From CAZYJR01 sp964647905 (lineage in GTDB: Bacteria > Desulfobacterota > DSM-4660 > Desulfatiglandales > HGW-15), in the NCBI GenBank assembly GCA_964647905.1, contig CAZYJR010000003.1, positions 124,001-188,000 of the forward strand: DNA of 64,000 nt. The letters are read 5' to 3'. Under the pieces are notes generated by a model that ran no database searches, had not been told where the DNA came from, and was given only the letters and a program-made list of their open reading frames with translations. Of the stretch, positions 41,074 through 50,700 are shown one piece after another; position 1 is the first letter of the stretch; every line of letters starts with the position of its first letter. Both the position numbers and the translations under genes were made by a program.

Positions 41074-44000
41074 TTACCGGTGCCCGGCAAGATCCTGGAG
41101 TACGTAGAGGGCTTCGGCCAAGCCTATCTTCCGGTCACCGTCGACGTCGCCGGCAAGGTCCGGTGGAGATGAGACGGCCGCCCGGGAACAGCACTGGAGT
41201 GCGAGGATGGCGTCGGCCAGGGTGATCCCATCGGCGCCGGTGACATCTCCGGGGCCGGCGGGCGCCGGTTGCAGGGCAAAGCTCTTGACGACAATGCCGC
41301 CGGAAGACAGAGCCACGTCGGATAAATCCAAAGATTGACAGCCGGCCGCGGCGGCATGGAGGTCGTAGACGCCGGCAGCGACCTGTCCGATATAAAATCC
41401 GGCGGAGTCTGTTTCAAAGGCCGCGGATCCGACGCTTACCTGTGCCCCGGCGATGGATCGTCCGGTTTGCGCCTGGTAGACATGGCCCCGAATCCAGCAG
41501 GGCCAGACCGGGTTGGTGTTATCGGTGTGAAAAACCCGTACGTCGCTCTCCTGCATTTCACCGTATTCATCAACCGCCCGCACCTTCCAATGATAAGTGG
41601 AAAGATCCGCGATGCCCGCCTGCTCTGTCAGCACGCAGGCGCTTTGAGTGAGTCCTTCGATTCGAATCGGATCCGAAAACGACGGATCATTTCGAGAAAG
41701 AAGCACGGTGTAGGTCAGGGCGTCGCCGTCCGGGTCCGCAGAGTCGGTCCAATCGAGCAGGGTCCTGGTCAGGACCTCAGCCCCATCATCCGGGGAAACC
41801 AGCGAAAACGCCTCCGGCGGCGAGTTGTCCGATGCCGCCTTGTAAACACGGGTTTCCTTCAAGGGAGAGACGTTTCCGGTTGCGTCGTCCTTGGCAAAGT
41901 AAAACACCTGGTAGGTTCCGGGATGGTCAAAGCCGGAAAGGGCCGGCCACTCGTACCGGTCGTCGCCAGCATTGTAGGTATCGAAGAGAGTCCGGGGTAG
42001 ATCCATGGTGGCCTGGCCGGTTCCGCCGGTATCGACCGGATCGTATCCCGGAGGCTTCACCTCGGCCCAGATGGTCATCAACCGCTGGTTGTCGTCAACC
42101 CGGGCCCAGAGGCCGGCACCGGTCTGCTCCGCCTCCAGAAACCGTGTAGGCGCGGTGTCGACCACCCGGACGTCTCCGGGATCGTTTCCTGTAATGCTGC
42201 TCACGCCTATGAAGAGCTCTTTGGTTACCGCACCGTCGCCGGTCAGATCGGCCAGGTCGTTGCTCCCTTTGCCGTCTCCATTATCCTCCAGCAGGGGATG
42301 CTGGCGTGAAAAATCGTAATAAGGCCCGTTCAGCTCGGCCGACCCCCTGGCCGTGAACTGTTCGGTTCGAAGCGTTGCGGCCGTAAAGCACGCCGCCACG
42401 GATTTTCCCAGGGCCGCCTCCTTGAAGAACTCGGACACGAAATACTCGCCTTCCCGGACCCCCTCCTCCTCGTCCAAAGGCCCCTTGTAGGAAGACTCGT
42501 CCGCCGCCGCACTGGCGATGACCACCCTGTTTTCACCGGACAGATCATCGATAAACGAGCCTGACCGGCAAAACCCTAAGAAAACGACGATTTCCTGATT
42601 CACCGCCTGTCCGGAAAGATCGGCCCGCAGATGATCGAGCCAACCGGAAAGCTCCTGGGCGGTGATCGTTTCCGGATGTATATAAAAGGCATCCGTAAAT
42701 CCGTGGTCCAGCAGCACGATGTACAGGTTGGCCGGCGCAGCGTTCATCTTGCTGGCCGCCCAGCTTTGGACGGTATCGGCAACGCCGGCCTTGCCGGTAG
42801 CGGCATCCACCCCCGGCCGGCTTTTGTCGGTGGCAAGATAGAAGATGTCGTCTTCCTGGAGCCCCCTGTCGATCAGGGTGTCGTACACAAAACCTGCTGT
42901 CTTCTGGTGAGAAAGAATCCCTTCTTCGCCTTCGATCCGCCCCTGGACGATCACGGCATAGCCGGCGGTTTCCACCACCTTCAACTCCGCCGCCGAAGAA
43001 GCCGACGCCGCATAGGCCGTCGTCCCGGGGAAATGGGCCGTGGCGGTCCAATCTCCCAGAAGATCGAAGGCATCGGTCTCCGACAGCTTGAAATGGCCCC
43101 AGCGATCGTCGGTGACCACGTCGATTGTCAAAGAAACATCATCCGGCCCGGCGAGATGCAGTTCCACCGGCAGCCCCTGCAAGCTGCGCCCGCAGTCCGG
43201 ATACGGGGTTATCTTTCCCCCGATCGATACCTTTTCCCCGGACTTGATCGCCTGGGACGTCAGGCTCAAACTCGTTCGGGTCTGCGCGGGGGAGACCTCC
43301 AGCGCGGCTCCGGCGCTTTGCGCCCCCTCGTACGGCCCCTGCCCCGCCCAGCTCGCGCGGACCGTCCAGGAGCCCGCCCGGGAAAGATCCTCACACTGCA
43401 ACCCGTAGCTGAATTCGCCGTTGATATCCGCCAGGGCCGCCCGAAAGACCGTGTCCCCTTCGGGGGGCACCAGTTCGATGCTCACCCCGGCCCCGGCGCT
43501 GCCCGGCGCCGGAGAGATCCGCCCCTTCACGGTCATGGGCTCGCCGAAAACGATGTCAGCATCGGACAACCCACAGGTGATCACGCTGGGAATCCGGTCC
43601 GTCAGTCGGTAAAGGGTATAGGTGTCCAAGTCGGCGCACCAGAGGTTCTCGCCGTCCCAGGCCAGGCCCATGGGGGTGATCCCCGGCGCGGAAAAGGTCC
43701 GAAGAACGGTGCCGGCGGTATCGAGCTGGTAGATTTCCCGGTTTGTCCAGTCCGCATTCCACAAATACCGGCCGTCCCAGGCAAGCCCCCGGGGATCCGG
43801 GCCGGGCGAGTCGAAGGAAGCCACCACATCGCCCGTGCTCGGATCGATCTTGCCGATCCGGCCTTGAGTGCCGTCGGCCGCCCACAAGAACGCCCCGTCC
43901 CAGGCAAGCCCGGTCGAATAGTCCGCCGGCAATTTCACTGTTTTCAGAATGGTTCCAGCCCCGTCCACTTGGTAGAGTCTGTTGCCGATGTCGTCGGGAC

Positions 44001-45942
44001 CCCAGGCGTCGAGCACCCACAGGTGCTCGCCGTCCCAGGCCATGCCCAAAGGATCGCCGCAAGGGGAGGGGAAAGAATCGACAGCATCTCCTTCCACGGT
44101 CATGCGACGGATGACATTTGAACCGCCCACAAGGTCGGACACCCACAAGTGGCTGCCGTCCCAGGCAAGTCCCTTGGGGGCCTGCCCGCCCGTTGAGAAC
44201 GAACCGGTTACGACCCAGTTCACCGGCACCTTGACGGTCTTTGTCCGGGTCTTGCCCTCCGGGTTTTGCACCTGGAGCGTCACCGAGCGAAGCCCGGATC
44301 TTTCGAATTGATGGACAGCGGTCTTCTCCGTTGAATAAGCCGTGTCGTAGGACCCGTCGCTTTCCCAGTCCCAGCGGACCTGGAGCTGCTCGGAAGGAAA
44401 ATCAGGATCATGGACACAGGACGCGTCGAACGAAAACAGGGTGTCCGGAGTACCCTCCGAAGGCGTCACCGTAAAGCAGGCCGTCAGGTCGCCGTAATAG
44501 ACCTGGATGTGGGAGTCTGTTTCAGTATCGTCTCCGTCCAGGGCGATTCCGACCCGGTCTTTTCCGCCCGCATGGGTGATGCGAAGAATCAGCCGATCCT
44601 CTTCGCTCGTGGCCGAATCGGTCCCGGAAACGGCCCCGAAATACGCCCGGTAACCACCGCCCTGGACCGGATGCAGAAGACGGCTGTCCCTGGCGATCGT
44701 GGTCTCCGCCCCGTCCTGCTCCACAATGCATTCGATGTCGAGCTCGGCGGCCGATTCGCATTCGACTACGTCGAGATTGTAATGGAACGTGCCGGTGATA
44801 TCTCCGGTCAGTGAGGTTTCCCACTGCATCACGTCCGATCCGGCATCAGGATAGAGGTAATTCGTCACCCAGGGAATCGGAGTGCCCATGGATTCCGAGA
44901 GCAGGCCGGCATCTCGAAGGTAGAGCTTGGTTCCCTCGACCCTTTCGATGACAAAAGTGGCCGCCGCTGTTTCACTCGGCTGCCATCCGTCTTTGTAGGC
45001 CCGAGCCTTTATCGTGGTGGTCTCCGAAACAGGAATCTCCCCGGTGTAGAGGGTCGATGTGTCTGTCGGCTCGGTCCCGTCCAGGGTGTATCGGATCTCG
45101 ACGTCCGGGGTCTCGGAAGAAAGTCCTATCTTCTGTGGGGTGCGATAAACGATGAACGAGGCTCGCGTAAAAACCGGCGCCGCCGCCGTATACAGGGCTC
45201 TTTTCGTCGCGGCCCCGTTCTTAGCGGTCAGATGGTTTAAATGTCCGGAACCGTCCAAAAAAGTGGCGGCATCCGGATTGTCGTCGAAATGCCAGAGGGC
45301 CAGGGTGCTCAAGTCCGGGGCAAACGGCCCGGCGGGCACGGGATAGCTGTCTCCGGAGTAGCGCAGGACATCGGAGATGCGGACTTCGTCTATGCAGCCC
45401 GGGAAAAAGCCGCTGGAGGCAAAAAAGCTACCTATACTAAGAGGCCAGGCTTCGTTGTAAAGGCCGTCATCGTCTTCCAGATTGTCCTGCCACCAGGAGA
45501 GATCACCGTCGATACCGATGGCCGCCCGATCGTTGACATTGTCGAACATTACGACCACATGGTGCCACCCATCGGTCAACGCCTCGTATTCGTACATCGT
45601 AACACTCCGGTCCCCCAACCAAAGTCGAAACTTGATGCAGCTCGAGCCGTCCTGGAGGGCGTATCCCACGTCGTAGGCATCGTCTGCCAGGAAACAGCCA
45701 TATCCCGTGGGGTAAATCCAGGCCTCCACCGTGAAGTCTTTTTCTCCGGTGACCGCGACATCGACGGTGTCTTCCCCGGACAATTCGGCATAGTCATCGA
45801 CGCCGTCGGTGACCAGGTAGTTTCCCTCGTCCCAAGCCGATGCGCTTCCCGCCCATACAAAGCCGATAAAGAAGACAAACAACAAGATCCGGACGGAAAC
45901 CGGCCGGCCGAACAGGCCGGTTGTCTTTGATCCCTTGAACAT
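41074..45942 (-). CDS. Giant secreted protein: LamG, propeller, clan CD peptidase, dockerin
   Basis: A 1622-residue exported protein. Order: signal peptide to about residue 36; LamG lectin-like domain (37-235); a chitobiase-C-like module with DVEIRYTLDGTEPT (250-335); PKD domain (about 490-590); an NHL-like propeller with repeated GLAWDGSHLW units (590-790); Ig-like domains; a caspase-fold peptidase at about 985-1230 with His1080 in VLLDHGF and Cys1125 in FLGFCRSG, the clan CD dyad; an FN3-like domain; a CnaB-like domain; and a paired dockerin-like end (GDVTGADGITLADAI, then GDVDGDRKIGLAEALYVLQ). The ATG follows a G-rich ribosome site. It probably digests or processes extracellular protein while docked to a scaffold. 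Confidence 0.8.
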   Translation of the reverse strand: MFKGSKTTGLFGRPVSVRILLFVFFIGFVWAGSASAWDEGNYLVTDGVDDYAELSGEDTVDVAVTGEKDFTVEAWIYPTGYGCFLADDAYDVGYALQDGSSCIKFRLWLGDRSVTMYEYEALTDGWHHVVVMFDNVNDRAAIGIDGDLSWWQDNLEDDDGLYNEAWPLSIGSFFASSGFFPGCIDEVRISDVLRYSGDSYPVPAGPFAPDLSTLALWHFDDNPDAATFLDGSGHLNHLTAKNGAATKRALYTAAAPVFTRASFIVYRTPQKIGLSSETPDVEIRYTLDGTEPTDTSTLYTGEIPVSETTTIKARAYKDGWQPSETAAATFVIERVEGTKLYLRDAGLLSESMGTPIPWVTNYLYPDAGSDVMQWETSLTGDITGTFHYNLDVVECESAAELDIECIVEQDGAETTIARDSRLLHPVQGGGYRAYFGAVSGTDSATSEEDRLILRITHAGGKDRVGIALDGDDTETDSHIQVYYGDLTACFTVTPSEGTPDTLFSFDASCVHDPDFPSEQLQVRWDWESDGSYDTAYSTEKTAVHQFERSGLRSVTLQVQNPEGKTRTKTVKVPVNWVVTGSFSTGGQAPKGLAWDGSHLWVSDLVGGSNVIRRMTVEGDAVDSFPSPCGDPLGMAWDGEHLWVLDAWGPDDIGNRLYQVDGAGTILKTVKLPADYSTGLAWDGAFLWAADGTQGRIGKIDPSTGDVVASFDSPGPDPRGLAWDGRYLWNADWTNREIYQLDTAGTVLRTFSAPGITPMGLAWDGENLWCADLDTYTLYRLTDRIPSVITCGLSDADIVFGEPMTVKGRISPAPGSAGAGVSIELVPPEGDTVFRAALADINGEFSYGLQCEDLSRAGSWTVRASWAGQGPYEGAQSAGAALEVSPAQTRTSLSLTSQAIKSGEKVSIGGKITPYPDCGRSLQGLPVELHLAGPDDVSLTIDVVTDDRWGHFKLSETDAFDLLGDWTATAHFPGTTAYAASASSAAELKVVETAGYAVIVQGRIEGEEGILSHQKTAGFVYDTLIDRGLQEDDIFYLATDKSRPGVDAATGKAGVADTVQSWAASKMNAAPANLYIVLLDHGFTDAFYIHPETITAQELSGWLDHLRADLSGQAVNQEIVVFLGFCRSGSFIDDLSGENRVVIASAAADESSYKGPLDEEEGVREGEYFVSEFFKEAALGKSVAACFTAATLRTEQFTARGSAELNGPYYDFSRQHPLLEDNGDGKGSNDLADLTGDGAVTKELFIGVSSITGNDPGDVRVVDTAPTRFLEAEQTGAGLWARVDDNQRLMTIWAEVKPPGYDPVDTGGTGQATMDLPRTLFDTYNAGDDRYEWPALSGFDHPGTYQVFYFAKDDATGNVSPLKETRVYKAASDNSPPEAFSLVSPDDGAEVLTRTLLDWTDSADPDGDALTYTVLLSRNDPSFSDPIRIEGLTQSACVLTEQAGIADLSTYHWKVRAVDEYGEMQESDVRVFHTDNTNPVWPCWIRGHVYQAQTGRSIAGAQVSVGSAAFETDSAGFYIGQVAAGVYDLHAAAAGCQSLDLSDVALSSGGIVVKSFALQPAPAGPGDVTGADGITLADAILALQCCSRAAVSSPPDLAGDVDGDRKIGLAEALYVLQDLAGHR

Positions 45943-46083
45943 CCTACCCCCCCTATTGCTAACGTGCCTGGAAGATGTCTCCTGTCCTACACAGACACAT
46001 TACACCGGCGATTCTTGCGGCCGAATAACCGGCAGACCCTTCAGGCCCTCCCCTCCAGTCCGCCCGCAAACCCGCCCGGGAGA

Positions 46084-47460
46084 TCAAAAATGATAGATCA
46101 CGGACATGTAAACCGTATGCTGATCCACATCCTGGGAAGCCTCGCGCCCGGCCACCGTGGTGCTCCTCACATTCCTTCCGAATCGGTACTGATAGGCTAT
46201 GTCATAGACAAAAGCCTTGTAGGCCACCCCTGAGCCGATGCTGATGCCCCAGAAGCCGTCCGGGTCCTTTTCGGCCGGCTCGGGGTCGTAGAAAAGGCCG
46301 GCCCGAACGGGGATCACCACCCTTTCCTTGATAAACAGCTGTTCACCACCCAATCTCACCTGGATGGTATCGGCTATGTCCGAATGACTCTGCAGCCTCC
46401 CGGTTATTGGATTCATCAAATTACCTTCTCCATCCCGCAACGCATACTTGCTCCAGTCCGTCCAATAGACATCCAGGCCCAAAGTCAATACATCGCTGAG
46501 GCGGGCGGCGAGCCCCATGCCGAAGGACATCGGCATATCCAGCTTTACAGTTTCTTCGTATCTAAAGACATTGTGCGAGTCTGAGGCTGGAGAAGCAGGA
46601 AAGGTTATGGCGGAGTCGAACTCGAAACTGTGCTCCATTATGGCTTCAAATGGTGACTTGAATACAGCACCAAGGGTCAATTTGGGTGCCATGTTCCACA
46701 TCAGACCGATATTGAAATTTGCATTATACCAATGGGCGGGATTGCCCGGATCTATCCGCAATCCTTTCATATCATAACGTTCGCGGATCAATGTATTCAC
46801 ATTAAAGGGATCTCCGCCAAAGGTGCCGCCGCCCCACGATCGATAAGTCGACTCCCAGCAGTTGTCATAAATACCATGACCCCAGAGGTTAACGGTGAAT
46901 CCAAGTGAAAGATCAGGGGTAATTTGGGCGGCGAAGGCGGGCGAGAGGGCCCTAAAGGCGCCCTCTTGATCGTAGTGGATGTTGTTTCGAAGAAAAAGCG
47001 GCGGCGGCGTATGGTCCGCCAGGCTATAGCTGAAGTCCGCCTCCTTGTTGAAGTCATAGAGGTGCTGGTAATTCAAGGAGACGATCATATTTCTACTGAA
47101 AAAGGTAAACGGAAACGCCAGGCTGAGGTAATTCAGTTCATAAGCAGCGGCCTCCTGGGGACCCGAGGCCTCGGGAAAGGCCGCATATCTCGCATCTTCC
47201 GTACGATGGTTGTAGCCTCCCACGATGGACACCTCGGGAGTCTCCAGCTGGATCAGGCCTGCAGGGTTCCACGAAGCGGCTGTGGCGTCATCCGCAACAC
47301 CGATGAACGCCCCACCCATGCCCAGGGCCCGAGCGCCCGATCCCACGGGATTGGGGGAGGAGGATATTTCGACGATCTGTGTTATCTGCGACCATGCCGG
47401 GGCGGGCACAAGCAGAATCACCAAGATCCAGGCTATGATCACTCGTTCGGTCATAAGCAT
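46084..47460 (-). CDS. FadL/OmpP1-like outer-membrane beta-barrel
   Basis: A 458-residue outer-membrane protein. A signal peptide ends near residue 24 (PAWSQ). The N-terminal plug region carries GSGARALGMGGAFIGVADD and AASWNPAGL, shared by FadL/OmpP1 and by UPF0164/PorV barrels. Alternating beta strands follow, and the last residue is Phe, the barrel-assembly signal. It could transport hydrophobic compounds or, as a PorV-like protein, help place surface proteins. It sits among the giant secreted protein genes. A remnant of a paralogue lies at 38431. The ATG pair at 47460/47454 lacks a strong ribosome site. Confidence 0.85.
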   Translation of the reverse strand: MLMTERVIIAWILVILLVPAPAWSQITQIVEISSSPNPVGSGARALGMGGAFIGVADDATAASWNPAGLIQLETPEVSIVGGYNHRTEDARYAAFPEASGPQEAAAYELNYLSLAFPFTFFSRNMIVSLNYQHLYDFNKEADFSYSLADHTPPPLFLRNNIHYDQEGAFRALSPAFAAQITPDLSLGFTVNLWGHGIYDNCWESTYRSWGGGTFGGDPFNVNTLIRERYDMKGLRIDPGNPAHWYNANFNIGLMWNMAPKLTLGAVFKSPFEAIMEHSFEFDSAITFPASPASDSHNVFRYEETVKLDMPMSFGMGLAARLSDVLTLGLDVYWTDWSKYALRDGEGNLMNPITGRLQSHSDIADTIQVRLGGEQLFIKERVVIPVRAGLFYDPEPAEKDPDGFWGISIGSGVAYKAFVYDIAYQYRFGRNVRSTTVAGREASQDVDQHTVYMSVIYHF

Positions 47461-47670
47461 CGGCGGGTCCGGGCTTCGGCGGTCCCCTTCCCTAAGAAAG
47501 GCCTCCCTTTTGAATGGACACAAACCAAGGCCCTTTCTTTCAGGCCGGCATGAGGTGAGATCAAGAGAAGGAGATGAGCAAGGGCGTGATCAGGAGATTG
47601 TTTTTCCTAAGAAATCATAGCCCTCTAAAGGGCCTTGTGTCAACAAGTAACCCATGTGATGACTGAACGC

Positions 47671-47700
47671 AAAAAAGGGAGGACCCCCGGGGGCCCTCCC
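47671..47700 (-). terminator. Intrinsic terminator of the cohesin-like protein gene
   Basis: On the minus strand, GGGAGGGCCCCC pairs with GGGGGTCCTCCC and is followed by six T. It lies about 50 bases after the stop at 47750. Confidence 0.85.
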
Positions 47701-47749
47701 TCATTGCCCTACCAATCGGCGGCATGAATCACGCCGCGGTATTACACCT

Positions 47750-50700
47750 CTAGCCCACTCTTCCCCTTCTCGGGAGCATCAAGGCGCCTCCGACCAGGAC
47801 CAGCAGCAACAGGCCCAGCCACAGGAAGCCGTTCTTATCCCCTGAATCGGAAGACCCTGTCAGGGTGCTGATGAAGCACCCGCTGTCGTCGTCTCCCTCT
47901 GCAGTGGGCGTCACACCCGGGGCCGCTCCCACTCCGAACGCTGAGAGCTCATCCACCCAGAAGGTCACATAGCCGTTAGCGTAATCCACCGGGAGAATGA
48001 TCTGGCTTCGAGGTATCTGGCTTGCGTTCCCCGCCGCCAAATCAGCCATGGTGTCGGCATGATAGATCACATAGGTCCCGTTCTCCAGACTCCCGTCGGT
48101 CACCACCGAAGGATCGAACTTAATGGTTATCTCGATACGGCTGAGGTTTTCGTTATCAACCTTCTCGCCGTCCTCGTCGAGGACGTCCAGTTCCACCATG
48201 TCCGATCCCGTGATACCGGCTGCACCGGCACCGGCAGGGTCCGCTTCCTCGAACTCCACGGTCACTGTGGACACGATCTCACCCAGGAGTCCGCCAGGGG
48301 GAAGGTTGACAGTGGTGGTGACCCCGGACCGCAGGGCGGAGCCAAAGGCCACCACCCCGCCCGAGTTGGGGTTGTTCATGGTCTGCTCGACAGGTGCAGT
48401 GGCGGACTTGACATAAGTCCATTCTCGTGTTGCCTTATACCCGGCCTCCACGTCCCTGTCCTCGCTCACGCTCACATCGGCCTGTACAGTGATACTGAAA
48501 TTCTCGTAGCCGTCATGTGTAAAGGACCAGGTGTTGGCCCCCTCGCTGGCGAATACATGGAGCTCGCTGGCTAGGTCAGTACCCTCCTCGTCCAGGACCT
48601 TGATCTCCGTGGCGGTCCCATCGAACCTGAGCGGCGTGAGGCCGGCCCTGGCGGTGATCTTCACCAGGACCTCATCATACACACCATCCGCATCGATGTC
48701 TTTGGGGGTGCCGCTCACCGTTATCAAGGTCACGGGGTTGAGGGTGGCATCCGCATTCGTGTCGCCAAGGGCCACATTGGCCCGGACTCCCTCGCCCGCA
48801 TCCGCGTTGAAGATATACCCCTTCTTCCTGTACTCCAGGGTAAACGGGCCGTCCCCTGCAAAACCCGCCGGCACGGGGAAGGAGAATTGGCCGGTGGCCG
48901 GATCTGCAAGCGCTTCTATGTCCTCTCCTTCCGCGTTTTGGACATAGTCTCCGGCTGCGGTCTTCGCCTTGACTCTGACCGTGCCGGATGCATAGGGCGC
49001 CGGGTGGTCGTCGCTCAAGGTGACCGTGCCTTTGATGGTCCCTCCGGCACCCAGGGCTTCCAGCACAACCACCCCGGCCTCGATCTGATCGCCGGTGACG
49101 ATCCTGCTCACATACCCGTCCTTTTCCACGTAGAACTTGTATGTCACTCCCGTATCTTCAAGAGCTATGCTGAACTCACCGTTCGCATCAGTGGTGTCGG
49201 TCTTGGCAACGTCGTGGGTCGCGGTCACGGTTACCCCTGAGATGGGCGTGACCCCGTCCGCTTCCACCACCTCGCCGCTCCACTGCTTCACCGGCACCAC
49301 CCTGAACAAACCGGACCTTACCACGTTGAGCTCGGCATCCACCAAGCGCTGTACATCCGCATCCTGGGAAGCAGAGTCCAGGTCCACCTCCACCCTGAAG
49401 GTCTCCACCTCGGTGATCTCACCGAAGGTGAACGTGTTGCTGTTGTCATCCGGCAGTGTATCCTGGAACTGCCCGAAGTCCACAGCCTTCCCGTCAAGGT
49501 CGACCGCAAAGAAATTGTACACATCTCCTGCCGGGCCGCCCGTCACCGTATAGGTGTCCCCGTTGTCCACGTCGGTCTTGTACGTGCCCGCGTCCTGCAC
49601 CGCCGCACCGGCGAACTTCGCGGCCACCAGCTTCATGGGTACACGAACCTTGACGGTCCCCGCGGTAAGCCCGGGGTTGTTCTTGTCGGTCACCGTTACC
49701 GTGTAGACTCCGGCGCCCGCGGCAGCAAACAGGTCATCGGGATTCAGATCAAATGTAGCCGCACCGGTATCCTGGGTCACCACATCGTTTCCGTTCCAGT
49801 CGGCCGCCACCCACTTGTATGCCCTTGTGTCATCCAGGGCCTTCAAAGTGGTGCTCTTGCCCAGGACGAGCAACGGATATGTGGAGGGCTTGCCGTCCTC
49901 GTAACCGGCCGGCTTCTCCAGGACCTCGTCCAGGCCCGCATACACCTTGAAGGTGTACTCGGTCTTGACCGGTGTGGCATGGTCCTTGCCGTAGGTCTTG
50001 TCATATGCCGTAACGGTCACATCCACGCTGCCTTCCTGGACCGTGGGAGCGGTGAACACGCCGTCCTGGTCAATAGTCCCTGCGCTGGCCTCCCAGACCA
50101 CCTCCCCGTCATCCTTTCCGCCGGTGGCGGTGAAGGTGTTGGTCTTCCCGCTCTCCATGGAGTCATTGGCGGGCGTGCCCCCTATGACTATGGCGTTTAC
50201 TATCTCTATGGTGGACGACTCGGCCGAGAATCCGTTCGCAACGGCAAAGTCTCCGTAGTTCTCATCCCTCACCTGGACGGTAAACGTCCCTGCCGCCACC
50301 GGGGTTATGGCACCGGTGTCCGCGTTGACCGTGGCCACCCCCGCAGCAGAGCTCTGGAACTTGGACGCCCCGCTCCCGCCGGAGGCTGTTGCACCGTAGC
50401 TGAGATCACCGATCGCCACCCCGATCTCAGTGGTCGGCCAGGTAATGCTCATCGGGTTGTAGATATTGATGTCGATGGTATCCCTCAGGTTATCCGGATC
50501 ATCGGCATCAAAAAGCGTCAGGGTGTCCTTGGCCGCATCCCCTTCAATCGTCTCGGGGGCGGTATAATTGACCGTATCGGCTGTTTCGCTGTCAATGGCC
50601 CCTACGCTTGCAAGCTCCCACCTGTATTTCCCTGGGGTCCCGCCTACACCGCTGAAGGTGGCGGTGCTGGGCGTGGAATCGCTGGTGACCAGATGCACAC

